Shown here: in pieces, positions 35,454-43,662 of the stretch
Layout of the letters: every line of letters begins with the position of its first letter
How positions within the stretch are numbered: the first letter of the stretch is position 1
NCBI GenBank assembly: GCA_022402445.1
Contig: JAKRSF010000005.1
Location: 1 to 64,000, forward strand
DNA length: 64,000 nucleotides
Reading direction: 5' to 3'
Origin: Cyanobacteriota bacterium
GTDB taxonomy: Bacteria > Cyanobacteriota > Cyanobacteriia > CACIAM-69d
Translations under genes and position numbers: made by a program
The notes under the pieces: model-generated
Told to the model about the DNA's origin: nothing
The model's database searches: none
The model's input: only the letters and a program-made list of their open reading frames with translations

Positions 35454-37220
35454 ATGAAAGACGCGATCGCCCGTTTAACTGCTGCCTTCGACACGGCCCT
35501 GGTGGCCACCTTTGGGGAGGCGTGGGCGGGGACGGATCCCCTCTTGGCGGCGACGAATAACCCGAAATTTGGCGATTACCAGGCCAATGCGGCCCTGTCG
35601 CTGGCGAAGGGTCTGGGCAAACCACCCCGGGCGATCGCGGAGGCGCTGGCGGGGGCGATCGCGCCGACGGTGGCGGATTTTTGTGAGGCTCCCACGGTGG
35701 CGGGGCCGGGGTTTATTAATTTCACCCTCAAGGCCGATTATCTGGTGGCCCAACTGCGGACCATGCGGGCCAGCGATCGCCTAGGGGTTGCCCCCAGCGC
35801 CAAGCCCCAGCGGACGATCGTCGATTTTTCGAGCCCCAATATCGCCAAGGAAATGCATGTGGGGCACCTGCGCTCCACGATCATTGGCGATGCGATCGCG
35901 CGGATCCTCGAATTCCTGGGCCACGACGTGCTGCGGCTCAACCATGTAGGGGATTGGGGCACCCAGTTCGGGATGCTCATCGCCCATTTGCAGGACACCT
36001 GCCCGGAGGCGCTCACCACGGCGGATGCCCTAGATATCGGCGATTTGGTGACGTTCTACCAGCAGGCCAAGCGGCGGTTTGATGAGGATGAGGCGTTCAA
36101 GGCGCGATCGCGCGAGGGGGTGGTGGGCCTCCAGGGGGGCGACCCGGACAGCCGCCGCGCCTGGGAATTGTTGTGTGAGCAATCCCGGCGGGAATTTCAG
36201 AAGATTTATGATCGCCTGGGCGTCACCCTCACGGAGCGGGGGGAATCTTTTTATAATCCCCTGCTGGCGGATACGGTGGAGGCGATCGCGGCGTCGGGCC
36301 TGCTGGTGGAGGATCAGGGGGCGCGCTGCGTCTTCCTCGAAGGGTTTCAGAATAAGGACGGCAACCCCCTGCCCCTGATCGTCCAGAAGTCCGACGGCGG
36401 CTACAACTATGCCACCACGGATCTGGCGGCCCTGCGCTACCGCATTGGCGAAGACCGGGCCGAGCGCATCATTTATGTGACCGATGCGGGGCAGGCGAAC
36501 CACTTTACGCAAGTGTTCCAGGTGGCCCAGCGGGCGGGTCTGGTGCCGCCGACGGTGGAGCTGGTCCATGTGCCCTTTGGTCTGGTGCAGGGGGAGGATG
36601 GCAAAAAGCTGAAGACGCGATCGGGGGATACGCCCAAATTGCGGGACTTGCTGGATGAGGCGGTGGCGCGATCGCGGGCCTCCCTAGAGCAGCGGCTGGC
36701 GGACGAGGGGCGCGAAGAACCGGCGGATTTCATTGACACCGTGGCGACAACCGTGGGCATCGCCGCCGTCAAGTACGCGGATCTGAGCCAAAATCGCACC
36801 AGTAGCTATATTTTTAGCTACGATAAAATGCTGTCCCTCCAGGGCAATACGGCCCCCTATTTGCTCTATGCCTATGTGCGGATCCAGAGCATTAGCCGCA
36901 AGGGATCGATTGATTTTGCCGCCGAAGCAATTGAGGATTTACCGATCGCCCTAGGGGATCCCCTCGAACTGGCCCTGGCGAAGCATCTATTGAAATTGGA
37001 TGAGATCCTAGAGACGATCGCGGAGGAATTGCTGCCCAATCGCCTCTGCGAATATCTCTTTGATCTGAGCAAAAAGTTTAATCAATTCTACGATCGCTGC
37101 CCCGTGCTTCAGGCGGAGGAACCGGCGCGATCGTCCCGGCTGCTGCTGTGCGATCTGACGGCCCGCACCCTGAAGCTGGGATTGAACCTGCTGGGTTTGA
37201 CGACCCTAGATCGAATGTAA
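35454..37220 (+). CDS. argS: Arginyl-tRNA synthetase
   Basis: ArgS charges tRNA(Arg). It is a class I synthetase with an N-terminal Add1 domain (about 1-115), the HIGH-type motif [13 protein letters not shown] and a degenerate KMSKS-type segment (KLKTRSGDT). The C-terminal anticodon-binding domain includes [23 protein letters not shown]. Using ATG 35454 ([12 protein letters not shown]) the protein has 588 residues; the in-frame TTG at 35394 would add 20 unlikely residues. Confidence 0.97.
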   Translation: MKDAIARLTAAFDTALVATFGEAWAGTDPLLAATNNPKFGDYQANAALSLAKGLGKPPRAIAEALAGAIAPTVADFCEAPTVAGPGFINFTLKADYLVAQLRTMRASDRLGVAPSAKPQRTIVDFSSPNIAKEMHVGHLRSTIIGDAIARILEFLGHDVLRLNHVGDWGTQFGMLIAHLQDTCPEALTTADALDIGDLVTFYQQAKRRFDEDEAFKARSREGVVGLQGGDPDSRRAWELLCEQSRREFQKIYDRLGVTLTERGESFYNPLLADTVEAIAASGLLVEDQGARCVFLEGFQNKDGNPLPLIVQKSDGGYNYATTDLAALRYRIGEDRAERIIYVTDAGQANHFTQVFQVAQRAGLVPPTVELVHVPFGLVQGEDGKKLKTRSGDTPKLRDLLDEAVARSRASLEQRLADEGREEPADFIDTVATTVGIAAVKYADLSQNRTSSYIFSYDKMLSLQGNTAPYLLYAYVRIQSISRKGSIDFAAEAIEDLPIALGDPLELALAKHLLKLDEILETIAEELLPNRLCEYLFDLSKKFNQFYDRCPVLQAEEPARSSRLLLCDLTARTLKLGLNLLGLTTLDRM

Positions 37221-37403
37221 ACACGGTTGCCGGAGGGGGATTGCTTGGGGGCGCGATCGCGGTTTCTGCGCCCCCCAATCCACCAATCAAGCGGCGGCGA
37301 CTTGAAAGGGGGCGATGCGTTCGCGGTGGCCACATCCCGATGAAATTCAGCGGTTGCGAACGCCCCCCAGTGACCATCAATTGAGTGTTCGAGTTCAGTC
37401 AGA

Positions 37404-37625
37404 TTAGCTAATAGAAATTCCCTGAACCGAACCGGAGCCATTGTCGCCGTTGCGTTCCTCGGGGAAGGTTTCGTAAAACTCGTCCATCAAATCATCGATT
37501 TCTTCGATCGCTTGGTTCACATCCAGCCGTAGGGAACCGGTTTCCGGCTTTTCCAGTAGTTCGAGTAACCAGGGGCGCTTCGCCGCGATCGCCCGAACGC
37601 CGTCCTTGAGTCCCTGCACGTCCAT
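37404..37625 (-). CDS. Small acidic protein of unknown function
   Basis: A 73-residue, helix-rich, acidic protein (MDVQGLKDGVRAIAAKRP..., AIEEIDDLMDEFYETFPEE). The ATG at 37625 has a good AGGAGA about 6 bases upstream, better than the earlier start at 37658. I do not recognise a domain; it stands alone between argS and the DUF2854 gene. Confidence 0.55.
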   Translation of the reverse strand: MDVQGLKDGVRAIAAKRPWLLELLEKPETGSLRLDVNQAIEEIDDLMDEFYETFPEERNGDNGSGSVQGISIS

Positions 37626-37826
37626 CGGTTGTCTCCTGTCAGCACTAGCGGTGGCCATTGGCCCCTACGCTCCCGTTGAGCGCAGCAGCGTAACCAATTG
37701 TAAACTCTAGTTAAGGAAACCCACCGATTCGCCCGCGCGGCCCTTCCAACTAGTCCCTGGGGCTGGGGGCGTGGGCGAGGGATCCGGCCCAGGTAGACAC
37801 CCAGTTAAACGTTGAAGGAATACGCC

Positions 37827-38402
37827 ATGCTTGGAAAATTGCGCCTCTCGATTCTATTGCTTGTGGTGGGGGCGATCCTGACGGTGGTTGGGTTTGGGGC
37901 CTATGCGGTGGGCAATTCCACCTTGAATTTGGTGGGCTTTTTCTATGGCATTCCCGTGCTGCTGGGGGGGGCGGCCCTCAAGGCGGCGGAACTGAAGCCG
38001 GTGCCCTTCAAAACGCCGCCTACGCCGGAGGTGGTGGCCCTGCGCCAAACCCAGGCTACGGCTACCCTCAACCAAATCCGCAAGGATGTGACCCGCTACC
38101 GCTATGGCCAGGAGGCCCATTTGGATGTGGCCCTGGAGCGGCTGGGCCTGTCACCGACGGATGAGCAGCGGCCGGTGCTGGCGGCGATCGCGGAGGAGGC
38201 GATCGCGGGGGCCTATGCCCTGGTGCTGGAGTTTGAGTCGCCGTTCATCCCCTTCGAGACCTGGCAGGGGAAGCGGGATAAGTTCGAGCGGTTTTTTGGT
38301 CCCCAGGTATGCGCGGCGGTTGACGACCTCGGGGGCGATCGCGTGGCCCTGACCCTGACGGTGCAGACGGCGGCGGCGGCGACGACCCCAACGGCGGCCT
38401 AG
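37827..38402 (+). CDS. DUF2854 family membrane protein
   Basis: A 191-residue protein typical of cyanobacteria and chloroplasts. Two N-terminal membrane segments (LRLSILLLVVGAILTVVGFG and LNLVGFFYGIPVLLGGAAL) precede a soluble domain with FKTPPTPEVVALRQ, DVALERLGLSPTDEQRPVL and FFGPQV. The ATG at 37827 has GAAGGAA upstream, so the TTG at 37812 is not needed. The stop overlaps that of the convergent MFS gene through a shared CTAG. Function is not known. Confidence 0.85.
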   Translation: MLGKLRLSILLLVVGAILTVVGFGAYAVGNSTLNLVGFFYGIPVLLGGAALKAAELKPVPFKTPPTPEVVALRQTQATATLNQIRKDVTRYRYGQEAHLDVALERLGLSPTDEQRPVLAAIAEEAIAGAYALVLEFESPFIPFETWQGKRDKFERFFGPQVCAAVDDLGGDRVALTLTVQTAAAATTPTAA

Positions 38403-39787
38403 GGCAACGGGCGGGGCGTTTGGGGGGCGGCGGTTTGGCCCAGATCCCTGGCCAGCAGGGCGATCGCAATGAAGGTCACCTGCCCCCAGCGCCCGAGGTT
38501 GGCGTCACTGCCCAAAACGTTGGCGGCGATCGCGGGGATGCCCAGCAGGAGATTGGTGGCGGCGAAACCGCCGAAGTAGAGGCCAATGGCAAACCCTTCG
38601 CGGCCCAGGGGGACGGCCCCCAACAGGAGGGGAATGGCTCCGTTGAAGAGGGTGCTCCAGCCGACGATGGCCAAAATCAGCAGGACGATGCCGCCGTAGG
38701 GACTGGCGAGGATGGCGAAAAATGGCCACAGCATGGCGAGGGCGATCGCGGCTCGCATGAGGGTGCGCCCCAACCCCCACAGGGCGGCGACGGCCCCGGC
38801 GGGTACGGCCAGGAAGGCCACCGCAATCCCGGCCCCAAAGGGGATCAGGGCACCGTCGAGGTTAGGAAACCAGCGATCGCCAGCGGCCCCCAGGGTGGCG
38901 AACCACAGCCGCAGGGCCATCGCCACGGCCATGCCCAGGACAACAATGGTCAGGTGGGGCAACCGCGATCGCGGGGGGGGCAGGTCTGGCGCGCTGGGCT
39001 GGGGAGGCTCGTCCCAGCCGTCCCCCACGGATGCCGGTAGGTCTGGCGGTGAATCTGGGGAGTCCGCCAGTTTTGCGCCGTCGGCGGGAGGTGCTTCGAT
39101 CGCGAGGGTATTGGCGGGCCGCGCGATCGCCATCAACCCCGCCGCCGCCACCAGCAGAGCCGAACTGCCCCCCAGGGCCACCGCCGCCCCCAAGCTCGCC
39201 AGCCACCCCTGCAATGGCCCCGCGATCGCCCCCACCAGGGCCAGGGCAAAGGTCAGCAGACCCATGGCCTGGGGCAGTTGCGACGCGAGGGCATAGTTCC
39301 GCAGCAGGGCGATCGCGGGACTGCGGAAGGCGGCCATGGCCACGGCCCACCCCACCAGCACCGCCACCAGCAGAATCGCCACCCCCGGCCCCACCGCCGC
39401 CAGCAACGGCAGCCCCATCAACAGCACCGCCGCCACCGCCACGGCGATCGCCACCAGGGGAAATCGACGTTCCAGCCGCCGCCAGTCGCGATCGCTCCAC
39501 CAGCCCGCCAGGGGTTCGAGGGCCACCGCCAAGCCCGTTTCCAGCAGCAGCACCGACGGCCCCCAGCCCGCCAGCCCCACGGACGCCAACAGATCCGGCA
39601 GATAGAGCCGATAGGTCACCCAGGCACAGGCGATCGCCCCCTGGAGAGCCGCCAGGGCAATGACATTCGCCCACAATACCGTCCGCACGACCGCCCGCTG
39701 GACCGCCATCGCGCCTTCGCCCCCATCGTCACAACATTCTGGTTCTAACTGAGGTTGTAACCGATCACGATCGCGGTTCTGGGGCAA
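38399..39787 (-). CDS. Major facilitator superfamily transporter
   Basis: A 462-residue protein with about twelve membrane segments in two halves, joined by a Pro/Asp-rich loop (about residues 238-285). The loop after the second segment, GWWSDRDWRRLERRFP, is the MFS motif A region. The substrate is not evident. The start is uncertain: ATG 39787 or the internal MAVQRAVVRTVLWAN (39709), which would remove 26 non-conserved residues. It converges on the DUF2854 gene. Confidence 0.75.
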   Translation of the reverse strand: MPQNRDRDRLQPQLEPECCDDGGEGAMAVQRAVVRTVLWANVIALAALQGAIACAWVTYRLYLPDLLASVGLAGWGPSVLLLETGLAVALEPLAGWWSDRDWRRLERRFPLVAIAVAVAAVLLMGLPLLAAVGPGVAILLVAVLVGWAVAMAAFRSPAIALLRNYALASQLPQAMGLLTFALALVGAIAGPLQGWLASLGAAVALGGSSALLVAAAGLMAIARPANTLAIEAPPADGAKLADSPDSPPDLPASVGDGWDEPPQPSAPDLPPPRSRLPHLTIVVLGMAVAMALRLWFATLGAAGDRWFPNLDGALIPFGAGIAVAFLAVPAGAVAALWGLGRTLMRAAIALAMLWPFFAILASPYGGIVLLILAIVGWSTLFNGAIPLLLGAVPLGREGFAIGLYFGGFAATNLLLGIPAIAANVLGSDANLGRWGQVTFIAIALLARDLGQTAAPQTPRPLP

Positions 39788-40012
39788 TCTTTCCGCAATC
39801 TTTCCGAGGGCTTCGCTGGGTTTCAGGTTTGGTCGCGATCGTTGATGTGGCGCACCGCCGCGATCGCGGCCTACTGACTCCCAGTTTTGGCAAAATCAAT
39901 AGGAATTAAACCATCGCCGCGCCCTTGGATCTTGGCTCTTAAAATCTTGGCTTTTGAACCTAGGGCCGGAGCGATGGGGCAACGGAACCAATCGTGAAGG
40001 AAAACACTGACC

Positions 40013-40411
40013 ATGGGTCGCCAATCCAGACGGAAAGCCCTCGAAAGACACATCAGAAACGTCTTCTTAAACGACGAGATGTTTTCAATTGAAGCCTTCT
40101 TGGAGATTCTAGAGGCAGAAATAGATGAACTTTCCGAGTCAAAATGGATCGACGAGGAGGATTATATTTTTGCCGTGGCTGAGCTGCGAGGCCGTCTTGG
40201 CATGGTGTTGATTGATCAAGCGGATGAGGTTTATGCCAACGAGGATGCTCGCGCCATGCTGAAAAAGCTATGGCCCGCCGCCTACGAAAAAAACATCATC
40301 AGGCTGATTCCGAACATGGTTGAGGATCTGATTGGCGGTGACCGATTTACGATGGGGGTTACGGTTAATGATGATCGTCTTAGAAGGGAGGTTATTCCGC
40401 GATTGCCTTGA
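40013..40411 (+). CDS. Acidic orphan protein, atypical composition
   Basis: A 132-residue soluble protein, helical and acidic in the first half (FSIEAFLEILEAEIDELSESKWIDEEDYIF), with basic ends (MGRQSRRKALERHIR and DDRLRREVIPR). AAGGAAA stands about 10 bases before the ATG. The DNA is clearly more A/T-rich than its neighbours and has no HIP1, so it may be a recent arrival. No recognised domain. Codon phase and Shine-Dalgarno support a real gene. Confidence 0.65.
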   Translation: MGRQSRRKALERHIRNVFLNDEMFSIEAFLEILEAEIDELSESKWIDEEDYIFAVAELRGRLGMVLIDQADEVYANEDARAMLKKLWPAAYEKNIIRLIPNMVEDLIGGDRFTMGVTVNDDRLRREVIPRLP

Positions 40412-40426
40412 TCCTGGGGAGGATTT

Positions 40427-40861
40427 CTAGGGCTGGGCCGGGTCCGGGGCGCAGGCTTTTTGCAGTTCACTGAGGACGGTGGTTTCCTCATTTTGAAGCT
40501 GTTCGAGGGATTGCACCGCCACTTCGGCGAGGTTGCGATCCTGCTGCTCGACAGCGGTGAGAAATTCGCGGATGGCTTGGCTGGTGTTGCCGTAGAGGGT
40601 GCTCAGTTGCGATCGCGCCTCGGTCAGGGGTTCCTCCGACAGGCGCAGGGTTTCGAGGGCTTCAACGGCCTCATCAAACCCCGTGGCGGCGGCCCTCAGG
40701 GCGTCTTCTTGGCCCGAGGCGGCGGGGGCGGCGCTGTTATGAACCCCCTGGGCGATCGCCAGGGTCTGGGCACATTGATCGGCTTTGCTGGGGGCGCAGG
40801 CACTGAGGAGTAGGGCCACCAGGGGCAGGGGATACAGCTTTTTTTTAAGGTGATTTTTCAT
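40427..40861 (-). CDS. Small helical lipoprotein
   Basis: A 144-residue protein with a basic start (MKNHLKKK), hydrophobic stretch and lipobox LSAC, then an alpha-helical domain (EAVEALETLRLSEEPLTEARSQL, NLAEVAVQSLEQLQ). It should be a lipid-anchored periplasmic or lumenal helical bundle. Function unknown. It lies downstream of the phospholipase D-like gene on the same strand. Confidence 0.75.
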   Translation of the reverse strand: MKNHLKKKLYPLPLVALLLSACAPSKADQCAQTLAIAQGVHNSAAPAASGQEDALRAAATGFDEAVEALETLRLSEEPLTEARSQLSTLYGNTSQAIREFLTAVEQQDRNLAEVAVQSLEQLQNEETTVLSELQKACAPDPAQP

Positions 40862-40909
40862 GGGGCGATTATTAATTTTTTGGCGTGACTGCTGGCGTGA
40901 TTGCTGGCG

Positions 40910-42391
40910 TTAATTGCTCGGTGATCCGTTGCGGGCACAGCGATCGCGATCGCGGTCCAGCAGGGTTTGCAGTTGGGGTGAAATGCCCAGTTGCGCATTG
41001 ACGAGGAGCCGATCAAATTCCCGGCGATAGTGGGCGGCCACGGTGGGATTTTCGATGATGAGAAGGGTTTCATCATTTTGCTGATCGGCGGCGGCGGACC
41101 AGTTGTGGGAACCGACGATGACCGTGCGATCGTCCATGAGGCCAAATTTATGGTGCAGCAAATCCCCCACGGGCAGTGTGGGCACTCCAACGGCGGCGGC
41201 GGGGCTGGCCCAGGGGCGGTTACCGGGCTCTAGCTGGCAGTTGCGGTTGGGGCGGGCTGTCCCCAGCAGGTCTAGCCCCTCACTGTAGTCCCGATGGACA
41301 AAGCTCGGATCAATTAAGGCCCGCACCTGGACCCCGGCGGCGGCGCGATCGCCCAGCACATCAGCAAGGCGCTGCTCGGAAAAGACAAAGAGGGCCAGAT
41401 CGACGGAACGCTGGGCCTGGGCGAGGGTGGCCGCGATCGCCCCATTGGTGCCGCTTTCCCAGGGGCGTTTGGGGGAGGTGGGCGAAAATTTCACCGCGAT
41501 CGTCCCCTGGCCGACGGGGAAGGTTTGGGTGGGGCGGGGCGGTTTTTGCAGCCCAAAGCGGCTGTCGGGCTGGCCGCCGGGACCGTCCCCCCACATCAGG
41601 TCAAATTCCTGCCGGAAGCTCGCCGCGATCGCCCCGCTCTCGATCTGCACCAGACTGTTGGGATTGCCCCGCGAGTCGGGCCGCCCCAAATCCCCGTGGA
41701 TGTCGCTGGTGGTGAAATTGGCTGAAGTGACTAGGGTGAGGCGGCCATCCACCAGAACAAATTTATGGTGCATCAGGCCGCTGCCCTTGGAGCCGTCGGC
41801 CCGGTCATCAATCCAGGGAATCCCCGCCTCCGTCAGCATCACCAGGGTGTCGCGCGATCGCACCTCCGCCGCCGACACCTGCCCATCCCCATCCGCATCC
41901 CCGAGCCGCCGATAGTCCTCAATGCGCCCGCGATCGCGCTCCGGCAGGGCCGCCAACTCCCCATCGCCATAGCTACTCCAGGGGCGGGCATAGTCATTTT
42001 CGAGGATCACCCGCACCCGCACCCCCGCTCGCTGCCGTTCGATCAGGGCCGCCGCGATCGCCGGGAGCCGCAACTCCTGCACTGCCACCTCAATACTCGT
42101 TTTCGCCTGGGCGATCGCCGCCAAAATCACCGCCTCCAGATCATCCCCCGGCCGTTCAATCCGCCGGTAGCGATCGCCATAGCGGCCCGATCGCGCTTGA
42201 TTAAACCACACCTGCACCTGCGGATCCTGGGGCAACGGCGACAGAACCTCATCCGCCTCCGCCGTCAGGGCAGGGCCAGCCGCCAGGGGCAGAGCCCCCC
42301 CCGAGGACCAACGCACCGCCAGGGGCCGCGCCACCAACCAGCCCCCCAGCGCCGCCACCCCCAGGGCGATCGCCCAACCCCATCGACCCAT
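40910..42391 (-). CDS. Phospholipase D-like protein with two HKD motifs
   Basis: A 493-residue protein with an N-terminal membrane anchor (WAIALGVAALGGWLVA) and a presumably periplasmic PLD domain pair. The first catalytic motif is HHKFVLVDG followed by TSANFT, and the second is HHKFGLMDDRTVIVGSHNWS. Members cleave phosphodiester bonds in lipids or nucleic acids, or act as cardiolipin-synthase-like transferases; the substrate cannot be told here. Just before the first motif an EF-hand-like loop, DADGDGQVSAAE, is inserted, suggesting calcium binding. It is 39 bases downstream of ppa on the same strand. Confidence 0.88.
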   Translation of the reverse strand: MGRWGWAIALGVAALGGWLVARPLAVRWSSGGALPLAAGPALTAEADEVLSPLPQDPQVQVWFNQARSGRYGDRYRRIERPGDDLEAVILAAIAQAKTSIEVAVQELRLPAIAAALIERQRAGVRVRVILENDYARPWSSYGDGELAALPERDRGRIEDYRRLGDADGDGQVSAAEVRSRDTLVMLTEAGIPWIDDRADGSKGSGLMHHKFVLVDGRLTLVTSANFTTSDIHGDLGRPDSRGNPNSLVQIESGAIAASFRQEFDLMWGDGPGGQPDSRFGLQKPPRPTQTFPVGQGTIAVKFSPTSPKRPWESGTNGAIAATLAQAQRSVDLALFVFSEQRLADVLGDRAAAGVQVRALIDPSFVHRDYSEGLDLLGTARPNRNCQLEPGNRPWASPAAAVGVPTLPVGDLLHHKFGLMDDRTVIVGSHNWSAAADQQNDETLLIIENPTVAAHYRREFDRLLVNAQLGISPQLQTLLDRDRDRCARNGSPSN

Positions 42392-42430
42392 GGCCCCCTG
42401 CCCCCAACCGGCGCGATCGCGTCCGACCGC

Positions 42431-42940
42431 CTAGCTAGCGGCCTTCACGCACTCCTCCACCAGGGCCGCCACCTTATCCGCCTCCTGCCAACCCAGGATT
42501 TCCGTCACCTTCTTCTCCAGGTTCTTGTAGCTGCGGAAAAATTCAGCGATTTCATCCAACCGGTGCGGGGCCACATCCGCCAGGGACTTCACCCCCGCGT
42601 AGCGCGGATCGGCGGCGGGCACGCACAGGATCTTCTCGTCGCGATCGCCCCCATCAATCATCTCCAAAAAGCCAATGGGCCGCGCCGCAATCACACAGCC
42701 CGGAAACGTGGGCTCATCCATGATCACCATGCCATCGAGGGGATCCCCATCGTCCGCCAAGGTGTTGGGGATAAAGCCATAGTCAAAGGGGTAGCGCACG
42801 GACGAAAACAGGACGCGATCAAGGGCAAACGCCTGCATGTCCTTATCGAACTCATATTTGTTCTTGCTACCGCCGGGGATTTCCACCAGCACATTGACCA
42901 GACCGGGCTTCGGTTGGGCGGGAATCAGCGCTAAGTCCAT
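42431..42940 (-). CDS. ppa: Inorganic pyrophosphatase
   Basis: Family I soluble pyrophosphatase, 169 residues, which removes PPi made by biosynthetic reactions. The active-site blocks [27 protein letters not shown] and [13 protein letters not shown] are all present. The ATG at 42940 fits the family. It probably shares a transcript with the PLD-like gene downstream. Confidence 0.96.
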   Translation of the reverse strand: MDLALIPAQPKPGLVNVLVEIPGGSKNKYEFDKDMQAFALDRVLFSSVRYPFDYGFIPNTLADDGDPLDGMVIMDEPTFPGCVIAARPIGFLEMIDGGDRDEKILCVPAADPRYAGVKSLADVAPHRLDEIAEFFRSYKNLEKKVTEILGWQEADKVAALVEECVKAAS

Positions 42941-43194
42941 AGGTTCGTCGCAACAATTGCTTAAAGGTGCTTAAAGGATCCGTCAACGGTTGAGGCCCTG
43001 GGGGAGTTGCCGCGATCGCGCCCCGACCACCGCGCCCAACCCAGCGATCGCCAAGGCCGAATTCGACGGCCCGATCCCTTGGGTTAGCCCCCCAGTCTGC
43101 GCCCTACATAATCGCACTAAATGTCGCATCCTGTAAGCGCCGGGGTCTCGTCCCCCACGGCCCCCGCCCCCGCCACAACCGTTGCGGGCCAGGG
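42941..43194. other. intergenic region upstream of ppa
   Basis: GC-rich sequence that should hold the ppa promoter. I see no RNA gene or repeat; the nearest candidate gene is the small minus-strand ORF that starts the next stretch. Confidence 0.35.
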
Positions 43195-43419
43195 CTATCG
43201 GCGACCATTCAACTCCACCGTTCCCGGCAGCGGCGGCCCCCCCGGCAGCGTGGCCGAAAAGGACACCACCGCCGCCGCAGGCAGCACCAGGGTCAGCAGC
43301 GCAATGGAAGAACCAATCAATTGGGCAAAGGCGGACGGGGGAACTTGCCCCCCGCCAGGGTGAGGATCTACATCCGCGTCCGGGGCAGGGGATCGGTCTA
43401 TGGGGCCAGCGCCATCCAT
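43195..43419 (-). CDS. Possible small membrane protein
   Basis: A 74-residue frame with a hydrophilic N-terminal half and a membrane segment (FAQLIGSSIALLTLVLPAAAVVSF), then a Pro/Gly-rich end. The hydrophobic segment resembles small cyanobacterial membrane proteins, but no family name can be given and no strong Shine-Dalgarno is seen. The plus-strand frame at 43121-43363 covers the same DNA and looks less protein-like. Confidence 0.4.
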   Translation of the reverse strand: MDGAGPIDRSPAPDADVDPHPGGGQVPPSAFAQLIGSSIALLTLVLPAAAVVSFSATLPGGPPLPGTVELNGRR

Positions 43420-43662
43420 GGGAAAAACACTCTAACGATTCAGCCTAAAGACTCAGCCTAGCGAACGATGGGCTCCCCGAGGCCGGGGGCAAACCGCGAT
43501 CGCGGCGCAATCGAACCCTAGGCCAGCAAGTGAGGGGATCAAATCCGGATATTTCCTCCCCATTATCCTAACCATTTTGGCCGGATCCACCGTCAAGGTC
43601 GCCACATTCCTAGGGCCTTCCTTGCCAAACCGCTCCAAACCGCGATCGCCCCGGCCCCCGCT
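43420..43662. other. intergenic region between the small ORF and the cyclase stop
   Basis: About 240 bases. A minus-strand frame (43453-43638) exists here but has no recognisable features. No terminator with a T-run was recognised after the cyclase gene. Confidence 0.3.

Noticed and set aside
41765-42934. Plus-strand frame of 389 codons over the PLD-like and ppa genes
   Set aside because: Antisense shadow; low-complexity Arg/Pro/His-rich translation.
43121-43363. Plus-strand frame of 80 codons
   Set aside because: Low-complexity Pro/Ala/Gly translation; the opposite frame with a membrane helix is the better candidate.
43453-43638. Minus-strand frame of 61 codons
   Set aside because: No recognisable features, no Shine-Dalgarno, and it is isolated.
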